Positions 37,603 through 46,145 of a stretch of DNA of 64,000 bases are shown one piece after another. Positions within the stretch are counted from its first letter, which is position 1. Each line of letters starts with the position of its first letter. This stretch comes from Streptomyces sp. CHD11 (lineage in GTDB: Bacteria > Actinomycetota > Actinomycetes > Streptomycetales > Streptomycetaceae). The position numbers and the translations under genes are program-made. The stretch is taken from NCBI RefSeq assembly GCF_018638295.1, contig NZ_JABTTS010000002.1, forward strand, positions 62,001-126,000, in the 5' to 3' direction. The notes beneath the pieces are model-generated. The model had not been told where the DNA came from. It did not search any database and saw only the letters and a program-made list of their open reading frames with translations.

Positions 37603-38157
37603 ATGAGTATGACGACTTCCGCATCGGTCCCCGCAGGCTCCAGCACCGCCCCCGTCACCCCGGGCAAGATCACCGACCGTCTGGTCGAAGCGAACGAGCA
37701 GTACGCGGCCGCCTTCACCGACCCGGGCATGGACGCCCGCCCGGTGCTGCACGTGGCGGTGGTGGCGTGCATGGACGCGCGTCTTGACCTGCACGACGCC
37801 CTGGGACTCTCGCTCGGCGACTGCCACACGATCCGCAACGCGGGCGGCGTCGTCACCGACGACGTGATCCGTTCGCTCACCATCAGCCAGCGGGCCCTCG
37901 GCACCCGCAGCGTGGTCCTCATCCACCACACCAACTGCGGTCTGGAGTCCATCACCGAGGAGTTCCGGCACGATCTGGAGATGGAGGTGGGCCAGCGCCC
38001 GGCTTGGGCCGTGGAGGCCTTCCGGGACGTCGACCAGGACGTACGCCAGTCGATGGCCCGGGTGCGGACCTCGCCGTTCCTGCTGCACACCGACGACGTG
38101 CGCGGCTTCGTCTTCGACGTGAAGTCGGGCCTGCTGCGCGAGATCGACCCCGCCTGA
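37603..38157 (+). CDS. Beta-carbonic anhydrase
   Basis: This zinc enzyme interconverts CO2 and bicarbonate in the cytoplasm. The 184 residues contain VVACMDARLDLHDALG (Cys and Asp of the zinc site, about residues 51-66) and LIHHTNCGLESI (His and Cys ligands, about 106-117). ATG 37603 or ATG 37609 may be the start; TACCGT ends 7 bases before the second, so a leaderless transcript from 37609 is plausible. Open codons far upstream of 37603 are not part of it. It is divergent from rsmH. Confidence 0.92.
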   Translation: MSMTTSASVPAGSSTAPVTPGKITDRLVEANEQYAAAFTDPGMDARPVLHVAVVACMDARLDLHDALGLSLGDCHTIRNAGGVVTDDVIRSLTISQRALGTRSVVLIHHTNCGLESITEEFRHDLEMEVGQRPAWAVEAFRDVDQDVRQSMARVRTSPFLLHTDDVRGFVFDVKSGLLREIDPA

Positions 38158-38414
38158 GTTGGCACCCGCGCCGGGGATCTGCTGAACTCCGGAGCCGTTC
38201 CGGTCGTAAGACCTGACATATCGCTGTCAGTTGTCCACAGGCGAGTGACACGAATCGGTAACGGCGGCAACAATGCGGGAGTGGTGTCACGCGGAACTTT
38301 TCCGGTGTGGCGTCCGTGATTCGGGGTGGGCCGGTCCGCGGAGACGCGTCGGCCCGGGACATTTGGGGTTCCCCGCTCCTTCGAGGAGCGCGGGAAAAGG
38401 CCGAGGAGGGCCGG

Positions 38415-39467
38415 GTGACGACCTATGACGATCGAGCGAGCCTCACTGATCTGACCGCCGTGGTGGAGCGCGTGCGGAGTTCGGTGGAAGGCGTGATCGA
38501 GGGAAAGCCTGAGGTCGTACGGCTCTCGCTGACCGTACTGCTCGCCGAGGGACATCTGCTCATCGAGGATGTGCCGGGAGTCGGCAAGACGATGCTCGCC
38601 AAGGCGCTGGCGCGGTCCATCGACTGTTCGGTGCGGCGGATCCAGTTCACGCCGGACCTGCTGCCCTCGGACATCACCGGTGTGTCCATCTGGGACCAGC
38701 AGCGCCGTGACTTCGAGTTCAAGCCGGGCGCCATCTTCGCGCAGGTGGTGATCGGCGACGAGATCAACCGCGCCTCGCCGAAGACCCAGTCCGCGCTGCT
38801 GGAGTCGATGGAGGAGCGCCAGGTCACCATCGACGGCAAGACCTACGAGCTGCCCAGCCCGTTCATGGTCGTGGCGACGCAGAACCCGGTGGAGATGGAG
38901 GGCACCTATCCGCTGCCGGAGGCCCAGCGCGACCGTTTCATGGCCCGTGTCTCGGTCGGCTACCCGAGCGCGGAGGCCGAACTGCAGATGCTGGACGTGC
39001 ACGGGGGCGTCTCCCCGCTGGAGGACCTCCAGCCGGTGGCCCACGCGCACGAGATCCTGAAGCTGATCGAGGCGGTGCGCGACGTGTACGTGGCCGCGCC
39101 GATCCGCCGGTACGCGGTGGACCTGGTCGCCGCCACGCGCACACACCCCGATCTCAGACTCGGCGCCTCGCCGCGCGCGACGCTGCACCTGCTGCGCGCG
39201 GCGAAGGCGGCGGCGGCCCTCGGCGGCCGGGACTACGCGCTGCCGGACGACGTGCAGGCACTCGCCCCGGCCGTCCTGGCCCACCGGCTGCTGCCCACCG
39301 CCCAGGCACAGCTCAACCGCCGGACCGCCGAGCAGGTGGTGCAGGAGATCCTGCAGCGCATCCCGGTGCCCACGGACCGGCCCCAGGCGCCGGCGGGCGG
39401 TCCGCCGCAGGGCGGTCTCGGACACAGCGGTCCGGAGTTCGGCACGCAGCCGCCCCGGAGGCTGTGA
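38415..39467 (+). CDS. MoxR-type AAA+ ATPase
   Basis: The 350-residue ATPase has Walker A DVPGVGKTMLAKAL (about 46-59), Walker B VVIGDEINRA, sensor 1 VVATQNPVEMEGTYPLPEAQRDRF and a C-terminal lid domain; the tail is Pro/Gly-rich. MoxR ATPases act as chaperones for neighbouring proteins. GTG 38415 follows GAGGAGGG. Its stop overlaps the DUF58 start, giving a MoxR - DUF58 - transglutaminase operon that is common in actinobacteria. Confidence 0.95.
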   Translation: MTTYDDRASLTDLTAVVERVRSSVEGVIEGKPEVVRLSLTVLLAEGHLLIEDVPGVGKTMLAKALARSIDCSVRRIQFTPDLLPSDITGVSIWDQQRRDFEFKPGAIFAQVVIGDEINRASPKTQSALLESMEERQVTIDGKTYELPSPFMVVATQNPVEMEGTYPLPEAQRDRFMARVSVGYPSAEAELQMLDVHGGVSPLEDLQPVAHAHEILKLIEAVRDVYVAAPIRRYAVDLVAATRTHPDLRLGASPRATLHLLRAAKAAAALGGRDYALPDDVQALAPAVLAHRLLPTAQAQLNRRTAEQVVQEILQRIPVPTDRPQAPAGGPPQGGLGHSGPEFGTQPPRRL

Positions 39468-40828
39468 TGACCGGCGCCGGCGCCGTCCACACGAACAGCG
39501 ACACGGGCGACCGGAGCGGGATCAGGACCGCCCTGGCGGGACTCACCACCCGTGGCCGTTCCTTTCTGGCCGCCGGCGTGGCCGCCGGGGTCTGCGCGTA
39601 TGTACTCGGGCAGAGCGATCTGCTGCGGGTCGGGCTGCTGCTGGCCGTACTGCCGCTGGTGTGCGCGGCCGTGCTCTACCGCACCCGCTACCGGGTCGCC
39701 GGCAGCCGCCGGCTCTCCCCCGGCCGGGTGCCCGCCGGCTCCGAGTCGCGGGTGCACCTGCGGATGGACAACGTCTCGCGGCTTCCCACCGGCCTGCTGA
39801 TGCTCCAGGACCGGGTGCCCTACGTGCTCGGCCCGCGCCCGCGGTTCGTACTGGACCGGGTGGAGGCGGGCGGGCGGCGTGAGGTGTCCTACCGGGTCCG
39901 CTCCGATCTGCGCGGCCGGTACCCTCTGGGCCCGCTCCAGCTCCGGCTGTCCGACCCGTTCGGGATGTGCGAGCTGACCCGCTCCTTCTCGACGTACGAC
40001 ACACTGACGGTCATCCCGCGTGTCGAGCCGCTGCCGCCGGTGCGGCTGGGCGGCGAGGCGATGGGGTACGGCGACGGGCGGCAGCGCTCGCTGGCACTGG
40101 CCGGTGACGACGACATCATCCCGCGCGGATACCGCTACGGCGACGATCTGCGCCGGGTGCACTGGCGCTCCACCGCGCGGTACGGCGAGCTGATGGTGCG
40201 CCGCGAGGAGCAGCCGCAGCGTGCCCGGTGCACGGTGCTGCTGGACACCCGGGCCGTCGCCTACGAGGGCGCGGGACCGGACTCGGCCTTCGAATGGGCG
40301 GTGTCCGGCGCGGCCTCCGTCCTGGTGCACATGCTGGAGCGGGGCTTCTCCGTGCGGCTGCTGACCGACACCGGCACCTCGGTACCGGGCGAGGGGTCCG
40401 ACGGTTTCGCGGGGGTGAACCAGGAGTCGGCGGACGCGGCCGGGCTGATGATGGACACCCTCGCCGTGGTGGACCACTCCGACGAGGACGGCATGTCCCG
40501 CGCCTATGACGTGCTGCGCGGGGGGAACGAGGGGCTGCTGGTGGCCTTCCTCGGCGACCTCGACGAGGAGCAGGCCGCGGTGCTGGCCCGGATGCGGCAG
40601 CGCGGCGGAGGAGCCCTCGCCTTCGTGCTGGACAGTGGGACCTGGCTCGGGGAACCGGCCGGTCTGCCCGGCGCGTTGGACAGGAGCGAGGGACGGCTGC
40701 GGATGCTGCGGGAGGCGGGCTGGACCGCCCTGGGAGTGCCGCGGGGTGCCTCGCTGGACGGGCTGTGGCGGCAGGCGGACCGGGAGCGGTCGGGCCTGGC
40801 CGTGGCGAGCGGTGGGGAGGGACCGTGA
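39464..40828 (+). CDS. DUF58 domain protein
   Basis: The 454-residue protein has two membrane segments near residues 33-67 and a cytoplasmic or extracellular region with the DUF58 core: GDDIIPRGYRYGDDLRRVHW (about 222-241), STARYGELMVRREEQ, then a von Willebrand A-like fold (TVLLDTRAVAYEGAG). DUF58 proteins accompany MoxR ATPases, but the function is unknown. GTG 39464 (GTGA overlap with moxR) or ATG 39467 starts it. Its stop overlaps the next gene (GTGA). Confidence 0.92.
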   Translation: MMTGAGAVHTNSDTGDRSGIRTALAGLTTRGRSFLAAGVAAGVCAYVLGQSDLLRVGLLLAVLPLVCAAVLYRTRYRVAGSRRLSPGRVPAGSESRVHLRMDNVSRLPTGLLMLQDRVPYVLGPRPRFVLDRVEAGGRREVSYRVRSDLRGRYPLGPLQLRLSDPFGMCELTRSFSTYDTLTVIPRVEPLPPVRLGGEAMGYGDGRQRSLALAGDDDIIPRGYRYGDDLRRVHWRSTARYGELMVRREEQPQRARCTVLLDTRAVAYEGAGPDSAFEWAVSGAASVLVHMLERGFSVRLLTDTGTSVPGEGSDGFAGVNQESADAAGLMMDTLAVVDHSDEDGMSRAYDVLRGGNEGLLVAFLGDLDEEQAAVLARMRQRGGGALAFVLDSGTWLGEPAGLPGALDRSEGRLRMLREAGWTALGVPRGASLDGLWRQADRERSGLAVASGGEGP

Positions 40829-43407
40829 TCAGCGGGCGGGCGAGGCTGGCCATCTGCGCGTGGGCGGCCACACTGATGGCGGCGTGTGCCCTGCTGCCGC
40901 TGGTCAGCGAGGCGACCTGGCTCGTCCAGTCGATGCTGCTGCTGGCGGTTCAGTCGGGCGTGGGCGCGGCCGGACGGCGGATACCGCTGGCGCGGCCGCT
41001 GACGGTGGCGGCGCAGTTCCTGGTCACCCTGGTGCTGCTGACCCTGGTCTTCGCGCGTGAGCACGCCCTCGCCGGGCTGATACCCGGTCCCGAGGCCTTC
41101 CGCCACTTCGCCGCGGTGCTGGAACAGGGCGGGGAGGACGTCGGCAGGTTCGCGATCCCTGCCCCCCTGTCCGACGGCATACGGCTGATGCTGGTCGGCG
41201 GAGTCCTGGTGATCGGGCTGCTGGTGGACACCCTCGCGGTGACCTTCCGCAGCGCGGCCCCGGCCGGACTTCCGCTGCTCGCGCTCTACTCGGTGGCCGC
41301 CGGGCTGTCCGACAACGGCATCGACTGGCTGTGGTTCCTGCTGGCGGCGGTCGGCTATCTGATGCTGTTGCTCGCCGAGGGACGCGACCGGCTCTCCCAG
41401 TGGGGCCGGGTCTTCAGCGGAACGGCCCGCGGCCCGGGCGCCGACCAGCCGGGCGCCGTCGCGCCGGTGCGCACCGGACGGCGGATCGGAGTGCTCGCGG
41501 TGGGCATCGCCCTGGTGCTGCCGCTCGGTCTGCCGTCGATGAACGGGGGGCTGCTGGATCCCACCGGTTCCGGTGTCGGCTCCGGCGGCGGCGGGGGCGG
41601 CACCATCTCCGCGGTGAACCCGCTGGTGTCGCTGCGCGACTCGCTGAACGTGGACGAGGACCGCCAGGTGCTGTCGGTGCGCTCCGAGATGGCGGACACG
41701 TCGGACCTGTATCTGCGGATCGTGTCCCTGGACGATTTCGACGGCACCACGTGGAAGCCGTCGAAACGGTCCATCACCACGGTGCCCGACGGCAGGTTCC
41801 CGACCCCACCCGGCCTCGGCCCCGGCATCGCGCGCACGGAGGTCGGCACGACGGTCTCCACCGCCGACTGGTACGGCCAGAACTGGCTGCCGATGCCCTA
41901 CCCGCCGAGCGAGGTGAGCGTCAAGGGCGACTGGCGATACGAACCCGTCGGCATGACCCTGGTCGGCGATCACGGCCAGAACACCCGCGGTCTGACGTAC
42001 GAGGTGCGCAGCCTCCAGGTGCAGCCCACCGCGGAGCAGCTCTCCGGCGCGCCGGAGCCGTCGCCCGCTCTGACGCGCGAGTACACCGAGCTGCCGGATT
42101 CACTGCCGGACCTGGTGTCCCGGACCGCCCGCGAGATCACCGAGGGCGCGGACAACGCCTACGACCGGGCGGTCAAGCTCCAGGAGTACTTCACCCTGAA
42201 CGGCGGCTTCGAGTACGACACCGACGTCGATGTCGGCAGCGACTCGCAGGCGATCGCCCGCTTCCTGCGGGACAAGCAGGGCTTCTGTGTGCACTTCTCC
42301 TTCGCGATGGCGTCGATGGCCCGCTCCCTGGGCATACCGGCGCGGATCGCGGTGGGCTTCGCCCCCGGCACCCCGCAGGCGGACGGCACGATCTCGGTCG
42401 GGCAGCGGGACGCGCACGCCTGGCCGGAGCTGTACTTCGAGGGGGTGGGCTGGACCCGCTTCGAGCCGACCCCGACCCGGGGTTCGACGCCGCCCTACAC
42501 CGTGCCGGACGCCGCGGACAGCACGCTGCCGGATCCGGCCCTGCCCTCGCAGGCCGCGCCCGATGAGCAGTCCGCAGCGCCGTCGGAGAGCGAGAGCTGC
42601 TCACCCGAGCGCAGGAGGCTGGACGGGTGCGGGAGCGAGTCGCCGCAGGCGGCACTGGACACGGGCGGGGACGGGCCGAAGTGGTACGCACTGCTGCTGT
42701 GGGCCCTTGCCGGTCTCGCCGTCCTGATGCTGCCACTGTCGCCGATGCTGTGGCGGCTGCGGATCAGAGCGGTGCGCCTGGGCGGGCACGGCCGGTCGGA
42801 GGCGGACGCCGCTCCGTACGTACTCGCCGTCTGGGACGAGCTGACCGACACGGCGTGGGACCACGGCATCTCACCCGACGAGTCGCTGACGCCACGCGGG
42901 GCGGCCGACCGCCTGGTGCGGCTGGGCCGGCTCGACCGGAGCGCGGCCGAATCGGTGCACCGGGTCGCCGGGGCGGTGGAGCAGGTCCTGTACGCGCCCA
43001 GGCCGCAGCCCACGGCGGGTCTGGCGGACGAGGCACGCCGGGCGATCGCGGGTCTGCGGGACACGGCGGGCCGGCGGACCCGGCTGCGGGCGGTACTCGC
43101 CCCGCGGTCGGCGGTGCGGGTCGCCTGGGCGGTGTCGGGCCGGTGGTCGCACCTCCGGACCCGCCTTTCGGCCCTCCGCCCGACCTGGCGACGCCCGTCC
43201 CGCCCGCCACCGCCACCACGGGCAATCGGGCCGCGGGGCGGCACGGGTGGGCGCGACGGCACGGCGTCGGCGCCGGGTTGCGCCATCGCCCCCGGCCCGC
43301 ACCAACTCCCGGCGCCGGCCACACCGACACGTCAGCCGCTGAAGAGGCACGCCCGCCCGGGACGCCGAACGCCCCGAGACATGGTTGAGGGGGCGACCAC
43401 CCCGTAG
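40825..43407 (+). CDS. Transglutaminase-like membrane protein (TgpA type)
   Basis: The 860-residue protein has several N-terminal membrane helices (about 1-245), DUF3488-type region, a periplasmic-facing transglutaminase core, another membrane helix (YALLLWALAGLAVLMLPLSP) and a C-terminal DUF4129 domain (SLTPRGAADRLVRLGRL). The catalytic Cys is in KQGFCVHFSFAMA (about 488) and the His in RDAHAWPELYF (about 530), with Asp position in GWTRFEPTP. The last 80 residues are Arg/Pro-rich and run into a terminator hairpin, so a frameshift near the 3' end is possible. GTG 40825 overlaps the DUF58 gene. Confidence 0.92.
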   Translation: MISGRARLAICAWAATLMAACALLPLVSEATWLVQSMLLLAVQSGVGAAGRRIPLARPLTVAAQFLVTLVLLTLVFAREHALAGLIPGPEAFRHFAAVLEQGGEDVGRFAIPAPLSDGIRLMLVGGVLVIGLLVDTLAVTFRSAAPAGLPLLALYSVAAGLSDNGIDWLWFLLAAVGYLMLLLAEGRDRLSQWGRVFSGTARGPGADQPGAVAPVRTGRRIGVLAVGIALVLPLGLPSMNGGLLDPTGSGVGSGGGGGGTISAVNPLVSLRDSLNVDEDRQVLSVRSEMADTSDLYLRIVSLDDFDGTTWKPSKRSITTVPDGRFPTPPGLGPGIARTEVGTTVSTADWYGQNWLPMPYPPSEVSVKGDWRYEPVGMTLVGDHGQNTRGLTYEVRSLQVQPTAEQLSGAPEPSPALTREYTELPDSLPDLVSRTAREITEGADNAYDRAVKLQEYFTLNGGFEYDTDVDVGSDSQAIARFLRDKQGFCVHFSFAMASMARSLGIPARIAVGFAPGTPQADGTISVGQRDAHAWPELYFEGVGWTRFEPTPTRGSTPPYTVPDAADSTLPDPALPSQAAPDEQSAAPSESESCSPERRRLDGCGSESPQAALDTGGDGPKWYALLLWALAGLAVLMLPLSPMLWRLRIRAVRLGGHGRSEADAAPYVLAVWDELTDTAWDHGISPDESLTPRGAADRLVRLGRLDRSAAESVHRVAGAVEQVLYAPRPQPTAGLADEARRAIAGLRDTAGRRTRLRAVLAPRSAVRVAWAVSGRWSHLRTRLSALRPTWRRPSRPPPPPRAIGPRGGTGGRDGTASAPGCAIAPGPHQLPAPATPTRQPLKRHARPGRRTPRDMVEGATTP

Positions 43408-43432
43408 GTGGTCGCCCCCTCAACCATGTCTC
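43376..43432. terminator. 26-bp perfect stem, bidirectional terminator
   Basis: Arms 43376-43401 and 43407-43432 pair exactly around CCGTA. The TAG stop of the transglutaminase gene (43405-43407) straddles the loop and the first base of the right arm. It also lies 34 bases beyond the DUF3040 stop on the other strand. Confidence 0.85.
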
Positions 43433-43465
43433 ATACGCGCCGGAAGACGGACGCGGAGGCGGACG

Positions 43466-43867
43466 TCACCGCCCGCCCTGCTCGTCACGCCGACGCTGCC
43501 AGCGCTCCTCGATGCGGTTCATCACGGAGCGACGCTGTCTCCCCTGACGACCCGCCTGCGGAGCATCTGTCGCACCGGCAGCCTGCTCACCCGGCTTGGG
43601 TGCCTTGCGCCAGCCGGTCACCGCGAGGACCGCACAGCCCAGCATCACGAGGAAACCCACGACACTGAGCCAGACCTGCTGGGCGACCATACCGGCCATG
43701 AGGAGCGCAATACCCACGAGGAAGCCCGCGACCGCCTGGTAAACCCGTCGCCGGGTGTACGTACGCAGCCCGCTTCCCTCGAGCGCCGTCGCGAACTTGG
43801 GATCTTCGGCGTACAGCGCTCGCTCCATTTGCTCGAGCATGCGCTGCTCGTGCTCCGAGAGCGGCAC
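43466..43867 (-). CDS. DUF3040 membrane protein
   Basis: The 133-residue protein begins with PLSEHEQRMLEQMERALYAEDP, the DUF3040 signature, followed by two adjacent membrane helices (about 40-80) and a basic Gln/Arg-rich tail. The family is actinobacterial and uncharacterised; the same signature lies near dcw genes in Mycobacterium. GTG 43867 follows GAGGAGGA at 5 bases. It converges on the transglutaminase gene. Confidence 0.93.
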   Translation of the reverse strand: MPLSEHEQRMLEQMERALYAEDPKFATALEGSGLRTYTRRRVYQAVAGFLVGIALLMAGMVAQQVWLSVVGFLVMLGCAVLAVTGWRKAPKPGEQAAGATDAPQAGRQGRQRRSVMNRIEERWQRRRDEQGGR

Positions 43868-44118
43868 GGAGTCCTCCTCATCGTGCAGTCGCCGGGGCGA
43901 CCCGGGGGGTCCCTTCAGGATAGGCAGGGAATCGCCCCCGTGAAACCCGCCCCTCTACGCCAATTGGCCAACCGGTCCCAGACATCACGTCCCGGCCCAC
44001 TGAGGCTTCTCATTCCCCGGCGGCCGACCCGTCATGCCGGGCGGTCTCCCTCGATCATACGGCGCCCGGCCGCCATTCGGGTGGCCTGTGGCGCAGTCCA
44101 TGCACAGCGGGGCCGCCG

Positions 44119-44144
44119 GACGCGTCGCTGATCAGCGACGCGTC
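44119..44144 (-). terminator. 26-bp perfect palindrome downstream of the methyltransferase gene
   Basis: Arms 44119-44131 and 44132-44144 are exact reverse complements, starting 13 bases after the methyltransferase stop on the minus strand. The rest of the 289-base gap 43868-44156 shows nothing gene-like. Confidence 0.65.
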
Positions 44145-44156
44145 ACAGCACGCGGC

Positions 44157-44927
44157 TCACACCCCAGTGGTCCCCGGCGTCTCACCGAGCACATGGAGCT
44201 GGGTGGCCACGGAGTGGAAGGCGGCGACCTCGGCCGCGGCGGCCTCCAGTTTCAGCAGGGCGTCCAGGGCGCCGGGCTCGGTGTCGACGAGCGCACCGGG
44301 GACGAGGTCGGCGAAGACCCGTACGCCGTGCACCGCTCCGACGCGCAGACCCGCGTCCTCCACGAGTGAGGTGAGCTGCCCGGCCGTGAAGCGGCGCGGC
44401 ATGGGGTCGCCCGCGCCCCATCGGCCGTTCGGGTCGGCGAGCGCCTGCTGGGCCTCCGTGAAGTGACCGGCGAGCGCACGGGAGAGCACGGCGCCGCCGA
44501 GGCCCGCGGCGAGCAGGCTGAGCACGCCCTCGGGGCGCAGCGCGGCCACCGCGTTGCGTACGCCCTCGGCCGGGTCGTCGACGTACTCCAGGACGCCGTG
44601 GCACAGCACGATGTCGTAGCCGCCGCGCTCGGCCACGTCGAAGAGGCCGCGGGCGTCGCCCTGGACGCCCTGGACCCGGTCGGCGACCTCGGCCTCGGCC
44701 GCGCGGCGCTCGAGGGCGAACAGCGCGTTCGGGCTGGGGTCGACCACGGTCACCCGGTGGCCGAGGCGGGCGAGGGGCACCGCGAAGTTGCCGCTGCCGC
44801 CACCGGCGTCGAGGACGTCCAGCGCCTGCCGTCCGGTCGCCTCGACCCGGCGTTCCAGGGCGTCCTGGAGGACCTCCCAGACCACGGCGGTACGGAGAGC
44901 GGCGCGGGGTCGCATCGGGTCCGACAC
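44157..44927 (-). CDS. SAM-dependent methyltransferase
   Basis: The 256-residue class I methyltransferase has motif I VLDAGGGSGNFAVPLARLG (about residues 38-56), VTVVDPSPNA (motif II) and CHGVLEYVDDP (motif IV/V), resembling the Cmo/UbiE-like group; the substrate is unknown. GTG 44927 follows GAGGAG at 8 bases; open codons up to 45191 are not coding. The upstream HEPN gene lies 271 bases away on the same strand. Confidence 0.9.
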   Translation of the reverse strand: MSDPMRPRAALRTAVVWEVLQDALERRVEATGRQALDVLDAGGGSGNFAVPLARLGHRVTVVDPSPNALFALERRAAEAEVADRVQGVQGDARGLFDVAERGGYDIVLCHGVLEYVDDPAEGVRNAVAALRPEGVLSLLAAGLGGAVLSRALAGHFTEAQQALADPNGRWGAGDPMPRRFTAGQLTSLVEDAGLRVGAVHGVRVFADLVPGALVDTEPGALDALLKLEAAAAEVAAFHSVATQLHVLGETPGTTGV

Positions 44928-45198
44928 GGTAGTGACTCCTCGGCGGGGTCCCGCCGGGGGGTTCGGCGGGACGGTCGGGCTTTGGGCGCTGTCCACCTTA
45001 TGGCCTGCGCCGGGCCTGCCGGTCACCTGCGGGGCCCGCGGCCGAGGGCCCGGGTGTTCCGCCCCCGCCCCCCCTCCCGTCCCTTCCCCTGGGGCTCCGC
45101 CCCGGCCCCCCGTTCGCGCTGTTTCCCGCGCCCCCGTGGGTCCGCCCTCTCGCGTCGAGCCCCTGTGGGTCCGCCCCCTCCCGTCGCGCACCCGGGGC

Positions 45199-45762
45199 CT
45201 ACGCCCCCAGGTCCCCGTTGCGCAGCCCCGCGCGCCCCTGGGGATCCCTCCCGTCGGCGCGTGGCTGGGGCAGGAGCGGCTGGGGAGACAACATGCGTTC
45301 CACCAGGCGGAGGAACGTCTTCACGTCGCGTATCAGGTCGTCGGCGTCACGGGTGGTGGCGGCGCCCTGGATGCCCGCCTCGGCGCGGGCGCGGCGCCCG
45401 GCCCCCGAGGCGAACAGCGCGCTCCACTCGGTCAGCTCGGGCGCTATCTCCGGAAGCACTTCCCAGGCGCTGCGGATTCTCGCCCGGCCCCGGGGTGAGG
45501 TCTCGGGCCGGCCGCGTGCGGCGAGCACGGCGGCGGCGGTGCGCAGTGCGGCGAGGTGGGCCGTCGCATAGCGCTCGTTCGGCGTTTCGAGGACGGTGGT
45601 CTCGTCGAGCCCCGCACGGGCCTGGGCGAGCAGGTCGAGGGCGGCGGGCGGGGCCGTGGCGCGGCGCAGCACGGGGTGGACGTCGCTCGCCGGGCCGTTC
45701 AGTGAGGGGGCAGGGCCGGCTGCACGGCGCCGACGGGCGGCGGCCGCGGAAGAGTTGGCCAT
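45199..45762 (-). CDS. SAV_6107-family HEPN domain protein
   Basis: The 187-residue helical protein fits the SAV_6107 HEPN family. It carries NERYATAHLAALRTAAAVLA near residues 65-84, which contains R-Y-A-T-A-H, the R-x4-H signature of HEPN ribonucleases. The N-terminus is Ala/Arg-rich and low-complexity and the C-terminus Pro/Gly-rich. An RNase or toxin-like role is inferred from the motif; no antitoxin-like partner gene lies beside it. ATG 45762 has a near-ideal SD (AGGAGG, 6 bases). Confidence 0.85.
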   Translation of the reverse strand: MANSSAAAARRRRAAGPAPSLNGPASDVHPVLRRATAPPAALDLLAQARAGLDETTVLETPNERYATAHLAALRTAAAVLAARGRPETSPRGRARIRSAWEVLPEIAPELTEWSALFASGAGRRARAEAGIQGAATTRDADDLIRDVKTFLRLVERMLSPQPLLPQPRADGRDPQGRAGLRNGDLGA

Positions 45763-45868
45763 GACGAACCTCCTGTCGTCTTCGTGACGGCACGCCCCGA
45801 GACGGGGTGCCGTATGTACACATCGTGAGGTATGGCACTGACAATCCGTTCTGACCTGGGCTTTCGCT

Positions 45869-45884
45869 TCGAGCGACCGTTCGA
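45869..45884. promoter_or_regulatory. LexA-like box upstream of the HEPN gene
   Basis: TCGAGCGACCGTTCGA matches the streptomycete SOS box TCGAAC-N4-GTTCGA at 11 of 12 fixed positions. It is centred about 115 bases before the HEPN start, so it may or may not control it. Confidence 0.35.
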
Positions 45885-45963
45885 GCTGGTTTCTGCACTG
45901 ACCAGTCGGCGGGAGAGAACGGAATGAACCTCGCCGGGGTGACCGACCTCGGCCCGGCTGTGG

Positions 45964-46110
45964 GTGGGCGCGAGGGTGGCGTACCTGCTGATCCCGCCGA
46001 TGAACCGGCGCGCGCTCGCGGCGGGCGCCCCGGCCTGGCGGATCGCGCTGTCGGCCCGCCGCCGCCAGGTGTGGACACGGGACCGGCTGCACCCCGGGCT
46101 GAGCCTGTGA
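45964..46110 (+). CDS. Possible short ORF or gene remnant upstream of the tetR gene
   Basis: I do not recognise this 48-codon frame. Its third positions are almost all G or C (only one A), unlike the overlapping frames, and it encodes VAYLLIPPMNRRAL and TRDRLHPGLSL, one hydrophobic stretch plus basic residues. The frame is closed upstream by a TGA at 45941 without a good start codon or SD; GTG 45964 is the first candidate. It may be a decayed 3' end of a longer gene or a small real gene. Confidence 0.4.
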   Translation: MGARVAYLLIPPMNRRALAAGAPAWRIALSARRRQVWTRDRLHPGLSL

Positions 46111-46145
46111 TCGCGCGGGCCGGCGTTCCTGTGACAATCAGGACC

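Noticed and set aside
38213..38230. CTGACA/TGTCAG inverted repeat before the MoxR operon
   Set aside because: Only 6-bp arms and nearly 200 bases from the start; too weak to call an operator.
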